From NCBI GenBank assembly GCA_964020155.1, contig OZ026568.1, forward strand, positions 1,437,040 to 1,462,039: a DNA stretch of 25,000 bases, read 5' to 3'. Made by a program: the position numbers and the translations under genes. The DNA comes from Chondrilla cf. caribensis (lineage: Eukaryota > Porifera > Demospongiae > Chondrillida > Chondrillidae). The notes beneath the pieces are model-generated. The model ran no database searches. It was not told where the DNA came from and was given only the letters and a program-made list of their open reading frames with translations. This document shows positions 19,111-25,000 of the stretch, in pieces; positions within the stretch are counted from its first letter, which is position 1, and each line of letters begins with the position of its first letter.

Positions 19111-21640
19111 AAAGTGGGTGTGTCAAGTTGATAACTTTACCAGACATAGCTTGGAATGTGAACTAACGTATGAAACAATTCCCATCTCCATAGCTAACCC
19201 GTAACCCCAGCTACATTCGGAGGTGCTTAATATTTTTTTCAATGTATTGGATAGTATAGGAGAATATACGCTGAGCACCTTTTTAAATAGCTCATGGGAG
19301 AGTGGGTGTGTCAACCCGATATTTTCACCAGACGTAGCTGGAGATGTGAACTAACTTGTGAAACAATCCCATCTCTGTAGCTTACCCGTAACCCCAGCTA
19401 CATTCGGAGGTGCTTAATGTTCTTTCAATGTATTGGATAGTATACGTGGGAGAATAAACGCTAAGCACCTTTTTGAATAACTCATGAGAGAGTAGGCCAG
19501 TCAACTTGATATTTTCACCAGACCTAGCTGGGGATGTGAACTAATTTATGAAACAATTCCCATCTCAGTAGTTGGCCTGTAACTTTAGCTACATTTGGAG
19601 GTGCTTAATATTTTTTCTATGTACGTATTGGATAGTATAGGAGAAAAAACGCTAAGCACCTTTCGAATAGCTCATGGGAGAGTGGGCGTGTTAATCTGAT
19701 ACTTCCATCAGATGTAGCTGGGGATGTGGTGTAACGTATTAAACAATTCTGATCTCAATAGGTTGCCCGTAACCCCAGCTACATTTGGAGGTGCTTAATA
19801 TTTTTCAATGTATTGGATAGTATAGGAGAATAAACGCTAAGCACCTTTTTAAATAGCTCATGGAAGAGTGGGTGTGTCAACTTGATATTTTCACCAGACG
19901 TAGCTAGGGATGTGAATTAACTTGTGAAACAATTCCCATGTCTGTAGCTAACACGTAACCCCAGCTACATTTGGAGGTGCTTAATATTTTTTCAATGTAT
20001 TGGATAGTATGGGAGAATAAACGCTAAGCACATTTTGAATAGCTCATGGGAAAGCGGGCATGTCAACCTGGTATTTTCACCAGACCTAGCTAGGTATATA
20101 TGTGAACTAACTTGTGAAACAATTCCCATCTCAATAGGTGGCCTGTAACTTTAGCTACATTCGGAGGTGCTTAATATTTTTTCAATATATTGGATAGTAT
20201 AGGAGAATAAACGGTAAGCACCTTTTTGAATAGCTCATGGGAAAGTGGGCGTGTCAACCTTATAATTTCACCAGACCTATCCAGGGATGTGAACTAACTT
20301 GTGAAATAATTCCCATCTCAATAGGTTGCCTGTAACCCCAGCTACATTCGGAGGTGGTTAATATTTTTCAGTGTATTGAACAGTATAGGAGAATAAATGC
20401 TAAGCACCTTTTTGAATAGCTCATGGGAGAGTGGCCGTGTGTACCTGATATTATCACCAAATGTAGCTGGGATTTGAACAAACTTGTGAAGCAATTCCCA
20501 TCTCTGTAGCTAACCCGTAACCCCAGCTACATTTGGAGGTGCTTAATATTTCTTCAATGCATTGAATAGCAAAGGAGAATAAACGCTAAGCACCTTTTTG
20601 AATAGCTCATGGGAGAGTGGGTGTGTCAACCTGATATTATCACCAGACCTAGCTAGGGATGTGAACTAAATTGTGAAACAATTCCCATCCCAATAGGTGG
20701 CCTGTAACTTTAGCTACATTCGGAGGTGCTTAATATTGTTTCAATGTATTGAACAGTATAGGTGACTAAATGCTAAGCACCTTATTAAATAGCTCATGGG
20801 AGAGTGGGTGTGTCAACCCAATATTGTCACCAGATGTAGCTGGAGATGTGAACTAACTTATGAAACAATTTCCATCTCTGTAGCTAACCCATAACCCCAG
20901 CTACATTCGGAGGTGCTTAATATTTCTTCAATGTAATGGATAGTATAGGATGAACGCTAAGCACCGTTTTGAATAGCTCTTGGGAAATTGTGCGTGTCAA
21001 CCTGATATTTTCACCACACCTAGCTGGGTATGTGAACTACCTTATGAAACAATTTTCATCTCTGTAGCTAACCTGTAACCCCCGCTACATTTGGAGGTGC
21101 TTAATATTTCAATGTATTGGATAGTATAGGAGAATAAACACTAAGCACCTTTTCGAATAGCTCAGGTATCAGGTATCAGGTATCAGGTAATGTTATTTAA
21201 CCTGGGGAACCATTAGCCATAGGCTACTTCAGTGGCACCCAGAAAAGAAAAGAAAAATGAAGAAGAAAGAAGAAGCTCATGGGAGAGTGGGCGTGTCAAT
21301 CTAATACTTTCACCAGACCTAGCTGGGACAGTGAACTATACTATACTAACTCCATACTAACTTATGAAGCAATTCCCATGCACCTCATTAGGTGGCCAGT
21401 AACCCCAGCTACATTCGGAGGTGCTTAATATTTTTTTAATGTATTGGATAGTATAGGAGAATAAACGCTAAGCACCTTTTTGAATAGCTCATGGGAAAGT
21501 GGGTGTGTTAGGTTGATATTTTCAACAGACGTAGCTGAAGGTGTGAACTAACTAAACAATTCCCTTTTCCGTAGGTAACCTGCAACCCCAGAGGTGCTTA
21601 TATGGGATAGTATAGGAGAGAAAACGCTAAGCACCTTTGT
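19111..21640 (+). repeat. Satellite array 2, ~187-bp monomers, 13 landmarks
   Basis: GGAGGTGCTTAATATT-type landmarks occur at about 19221, 19408, 19599, 19789, 19975, 20165, 20352, 20537, 20724, 20911, 21095, 21419 and 21592. Like array 1, the array has 13 landmarks and ends with the same ACTATACTAACTCCATACTAACTTATGA irregular unit (7380s and 21340s) before the 359-bp repeat. Arrays 1 and 2 are thus parts of a duplicated higher-order block. Confidence 0.9.
21165..21273 (+). mobile_element. 109-bp retro-insert with A-rich tail inside the satellite
   Basis: A monomer is interrupted between AGCTCA at 21159-21164 and a repeated AGCTCA at 21274-21279, a 6-bp target duplication. The insert begins with three copies of GGTATCA and contains CCTGGGGAACCATTAGCC and CTTCAGTGGCACCC. 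It ends in A-rich AGAAAAGAAAAGAAAAATGA and a purine tail. This form suits a short SINE or a 5'-truncated LINE end. The related monomers elsewhere give the empty site GAATAGCTCATGGG. Confidence 0.7.
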
Positions 21641-21659
21641 GTATAGCTCAAAGAAAAAG

Positions 21660-22960
21660 GCTGCCCGGTGCCTGTGCCAAACTCACCAACACAATAATGA
21701 TAACAAAAATGATAGGTATTGTTGCTGAGGAAAATTCTGCCTGGTGTCCATATTGCACATAGCATTATACATTTGTATGTACATTTCAATATAAGTGTAA
21801 TACACCTTGTGGTGATCACTCAGGCAATTTGACACTATGTTGCTGGTCACCAAGGGCTGCCCAGTGTCCATGCCAAACTCACCAACACAATATCGGATGC
21901 ATACAAACCGTCTTGAGTGTGCTACGGGCTTCGTGGTGACAAGCAAAAAATGTCAATTTTTATGCTTGTCACCATGGCTTCTCCTGTGTGCACATAATGC
22001 ATCATATATCTAATATGAATGCACGGACACACTCCTGGAACTAATAAGGTCCTTTTGATACCAAAAATGATAGGTTTTGTTGCTGAGGAAAATTCTCCCA
22101 GGTGTCCATATGGCACATAGCATTATACATTTGTGGTGATCACTCAGGCAATTTGACACTATGTTGCTTGTCACCAAGGGCTGTCCAGTGTCCGTGCCAA
22201 ACTCAACAACACAATATCAAATGCATACAAACCGTTCTGAGTGTGCTACGGGCTTCATGGTGACAAGCAAAAAATGTCAAGTTTTATGCTTGTCACCACA
22301 ACCTCTCCTGTGTGCACATAATGCATCATAGATCTAATGCGAATGCATGGCCGGACACACTCCTGGAACTAATACGGTTCTTTTGATAACGAAAGTGATA
22401 GGTTTTGTTGCTGAGAAAAATTCTGCCAGGTGTCCATATGGCACACAGCATTATACATTTGTATGTACATTTCAATATAAGTGTAATACGCCTTGTGGTA
22501 ATCATACAGGCAATTTGACACTACATTACTGGTCACCAAGGACTGCCTAGTGTCCACGCCAAACTCACCAACAAAATTTTGGATGCATACAAACCGTCCT
22601 GAGTGTGCTACGGGCTTCATGGTGACAAGCAAAATAATGTCAATTTTTGTGCTTGTCACCACGGCCTCTTCTGTGTGCACATAATGCATCATAGATCTAA
22701 TGCGAATGCACAGATATACTCCTGGAACTTATACGGTCCTTTTGATACCAAAAATGATAGGTTTTGTTGCTGATGAAAAATTCTGCCAGGTGTCCATATG
22801 ACACATAGCATTATACATTTGTAGGTACATTTCAATATACGTAAGTGTAATACGCCTTGTGGTGATCACTGAGTTGGTTTGACACAAACTGTCCTTAGTG
22901 TGCTATAGGGCTTATGGTGACAAGCAGAAGAATGTCAATTTTTTAAGTGTAATACGTATA
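21660..22960. repeat. ~359-bp repeat, about four copies (array 2)
   Basis: GATAGGT landmarks lie at 21711, 22069, 22397 and 22756 (spacing 358, 328 and 359). The third interval has lost about 30 bp. Each unit carries a GGTGACAAGCA...TGCTTGTCACC hairpin, for example 21935-21945 with 21963-21973 (11-bp arms). Array 1 has fewer than two units, so the repeat expanded or contracted after the block duplication. Minus-strand frames here are repeat translations. Confidence 0.85.
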
Positions 22961-22963
22961 TTC

Positions 22964-23183
22964 TCCCATGCATTGAGAATATCTTATTCATCTTCGAATG
23001 TAGCCTGGGTTATGGGCCGCCTATTGAGATGAAATTAAAATTGTTTCAGAAGTTAGTTCATGTCCCCGATTAGATCTCTATAAACTATATATCAGGTTGA
23101 CACGCCCTCTCCCCCATGAGCTATGCAAGAAGGTGCTTAGCATTTTCTCTCCCATACTCTACCATATATTGAAAAAATATTAT
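22964..23183 (-). repeat. Single inverted satellite monomer (unit C side)
   Basis: This is the counterpart of 8325-8540, with a small ATAT expansion (TAAACTATATATCAGG). It joins the 359-bp array to the SINE-bearing flank of gene copy C. Confidence 0.75.
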
Positions 23184-23239
23184 AATAAATGATGGTTATG
23201 GGTGGTTTATGGAGTCTTGAGTTAAAAAACAATAAAAAA

Positions 23240-23520
23240 GGTCACCCACTCGGGGTCGAACAAACCCATGGTCGGCTTTATAGGGACTTTCCACAGATAC
23301 TGTGTACTTGGTCATTCCGCGAATGCAGAAGACACTATTCTAGCTGGGAGGTCAGCTGCGAGTCCCAAAGCTCCCCCTACGGTTCTTTGTAGAGAGTATT
23401 GCGACTGACCACCAGGAAGTGAGCTCTTTTTTTTTAGAGAAAAAAACCGTCCTTTCGAAGTTTCGAACCCGCGACCTGGAGCCTAGAGTCGTGTCACCTG
23501 ACCAACCGGCTACCGTGACC
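23240..23520 (-). mobile_element. tRNA-derived SINE-like element (unit C)
   Basis: Third copy of the 8601-8883 element in the same position relative to the gene, with the GGTCAC/GTGACC ends, A-box-like start and TTCGAAAC B box kept. The T-run differs slightly in length. Confidence 0.55.
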
Positions 23521-23673
23521 TATCTATTTTATTATTACTATCTGCGCTATTTATAGTTGCCCTAAGTGTACAATTTGATGAAAAAAATGATAAAAGTGGA
23601 GTCGCAGAAGCCTTCCCCAGCACTCAAAATACTTGGACGTCTACTTCAGGTTTGAATAAAACTTCGCTGAAGA

Positions 23674-23680
23674 TATAAAG
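23674..23680 (+). promoter_or_regulatory. Candidate TATA box of gene copy C, displaced by MITE-1
   Basis: TATAAAG is kept as in copies A and B, but MITE-1 now lies between it and the conserved ATG. The distance rises from about 180 bp to about 930 bp. Expression from this box would carry the element in the leader or as part of an intron. Confidence 0.3.
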
Positions 23681-23781
23681 TTCGGCGAAGCCGTTTCGCT
23701 TGAATTCTAGCCGAATTTCTAATTCTCGGCCTTTTGAAATCGGCCATCTTTTTGCGCAATATAAATTCACTGTTTCAGTTA

Positions 23782-24534
23782 GGGTAGAGCGGGGTAATTT
23801 GAAAAATGGGGTAATTTGAAATAATTTCCCCTTATCGGCTCGCATTCAGCGAAGAATAGCAGGAATACCCTGAAAACGCAAAACAACAAAGCATAGTGTT
23901 TGACGATCGTCTACATGTAAAAACAACGGTAGAAGACAAATGGACTAAAGAGAATAGCGTACAAAATATGGATATATGCAAATATTTTCATGCGCTAAAA
24001 TTTCACCCTGATGAAACTCACAGCTTTGGCAATATCCTAAAATAGCTCAGGCAATCTTGAAGACATGGTGCAAAATAAATTAACTGAATCGTTGAAACTG
24101 TCGAGCAGCATTGAAAACTATCGCGTACTGCCGACTTGCACTTACAGGAAGTGATCAATTATTATTAACATCATTTCGGCGCAAAATTCGAATCCAACGT
24201 TCGGAGTAGCGACGCCAAGGACTTATACGATCACGCATACACCTTAACCGCCGTGTTACTGCTTTGTAAGCTGACTAAAGTAAGTTTGTTCTTTCCATAC
24301 ATCGTTTTCAAATTACCCCGTCGGCCATTTTTAGCAAGAATTCGTATGAAAGCAAACGAGGGCGTCACATTCTTCCCGTCGTTACCGGGTAGACATGATT
24401 CTTACTTAATCTGACAGAGCACTACCTCCCCTCAATTCTTGGTGAAAACCAATTATCTCAGTGTTCTAGTTTTCGGGAGCCACAGCGTCGAAATTCTGTA
24501 CTCAAATTATATCCCGAATTCCCCCGCTTTACCC
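23782..24534. mobile_element. MITE-1: 753-bp TA-flanked element, copy 2
   Basis: Same length and, as far as read by eye, same sequence as 3438-4190. The flanks are TA at 23780-23781 and 24535-24536. The uninterrupted sequence CAGTTACGTGTG is present at 9139-9150 (copy A) and 14355-14366 (copy B), so the empty site is known and the duplication is exactly TA. Near-identity implies recent movement or recent copying between the two loci. Confidence 0.92.
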
Positions 24535-24611
24535 TACGTGTGAGAACACAAATATGACATTATGTTACCTAAAGACTCGTGACAGATTCTAATGATCAGT
24601 GCGTACTGGAG

Positions 24612-25000
24612 ATGGGTGCAGTGGAAACGAAGTTCTTTCAGTTTTTACTAACCGAAGAAGAACGGAAAGATGACAGTAAGAAGGAACCCAAATGGAAATT
24701 ATCTGGAGAAGAAGAGATCCTTCGGAAAATGCAGTCTTCGGAATCCGATATGTCAGCCCACTTACAGAAGAACTTTAATCCTAATAAACACATGGGACCC
24801 AGTCCTTCCAACGACACGCCTCTGATATACGCTGTCAAGTTCGAGCACAAACTTTCCTGAACGAATGCCTTCGATTTGGCGGTGACCCTTTCGTAACTAG
24901 CACCAATGGTCAGACAGCCTTTCATGTAGCGTGTGCTTCTTCTCGTTCGAGTCAGAGAACAGACAAAAAGAGAAAGGAACTCCTCCAAATGCTCTTAGAC
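24612..25000 (+). pseudogene. Ankyrin/NBR1-like fusion gene, copy C, exon 1 (partial, frameshifted)
   Basis: The conserved ATG, with G at -3 and +4, opens MGAVETKFFQFLLTEEE and runs through the region broken in A (CAG kept at codon 41) and in B (26 bp kept). One T is missing from the TTTT of CACAAACTTTTCC, so the frame meets TGA at 24858-24860 in the first ankyrin repeat. Past it, the shifted frame continues the repeat (NECLRFGGDPFVTSTNGQ) to the window end. The remaining exons lie outside. The start is chosen because an in-frame stop lies upstream and the MG-x-x-x-T start matches ANKIB1-like proteins. Confidence 0.7.

Noticed and set aside
24579..24611. Upstream start giving MTDSNDQC for copy C
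   Set aside because: The codon at 24579 is GTG, not ATG, and a TAA lies 9 nt before it. The ATG at 24612 has good context and an ANKIB1-like MG start.

Overview
The window looks like nuclear DNA of an early-branching animal, most likely a sponge. The evidence is AT-rich DNA with GT-AG introns (one only 66 nt), animal-type ubiquitin/autophagy domains, a single-exon multi-pass membrane protein of a Cys-rich type I associate with sponges, and many non-autonomous transposons, microsatellites and satellites. The phylum is inferred; the eukaryotic nature is clear.

Layout. 1-1.4 kb: mostly non-coding, with a possible signal-peptide exon at the left edge, a cluster of TTCGA-centred palindromes and an AT-rich tandem repeat. 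1.45-3.35 kb (minus): an intact 631-residue membrane protein gene with a TATA box and poly(A) signal. 3.44-5.03 kb: two different TA-flanked inverted-repeat elements inserted side by side. 5.4-8.5 kb: a satellite array of ~187-bp monomers, then a ~359-bp repeat and one inverted satellite monomer. 8.6-13.6 kb: a tRNA-derived SINE-like element, then gene copy A. 13.76-17.9 kb: SINE plus gene copy B. 17.9-23.2 kb: inverted satellite monomers, a 45-bp palindromic turn-round, a second forward satellite array with 13 landmarks like the first, and an expanded ~359-bp array. 23.2-25 kb: SINE plus the start of gene copy C, which runs off the window.

The repeated gene is the main item of interest. Joined across introns with matching phases, its first seven exons resemble the N-terminal part of ANKIB1 (MG start, ankyrin repeats, Ariadne-type UBA-like helix region). 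Its last two exons resemble the C-terminus of the autophagy receptor NBR1 (LIR-type motif followed by a CFD motif, then an MGF-type UBA). The RING-IBR-RING of ANKIB1 and the PB1, ZZ and FW domains of NBR1 are not seen. This would be an ankyrin/LIR/UBA fusion, but every copy here carries lesions: a nonsense codon and small indels in A, a 26-bp deletion and lost exons in B, and a 1-bp deletion in C. A and B also share a damaged UBA. The window therefore most likely holds decaying duplicates, and an intact parent gene may lie elsewhere.

A 753-bp TA-flanked element sits in the leader of copy C. The same site is empty in copies A and B, which fixes its boundaries and TA duplication. A second copy of the same length lies at 3438-4190.
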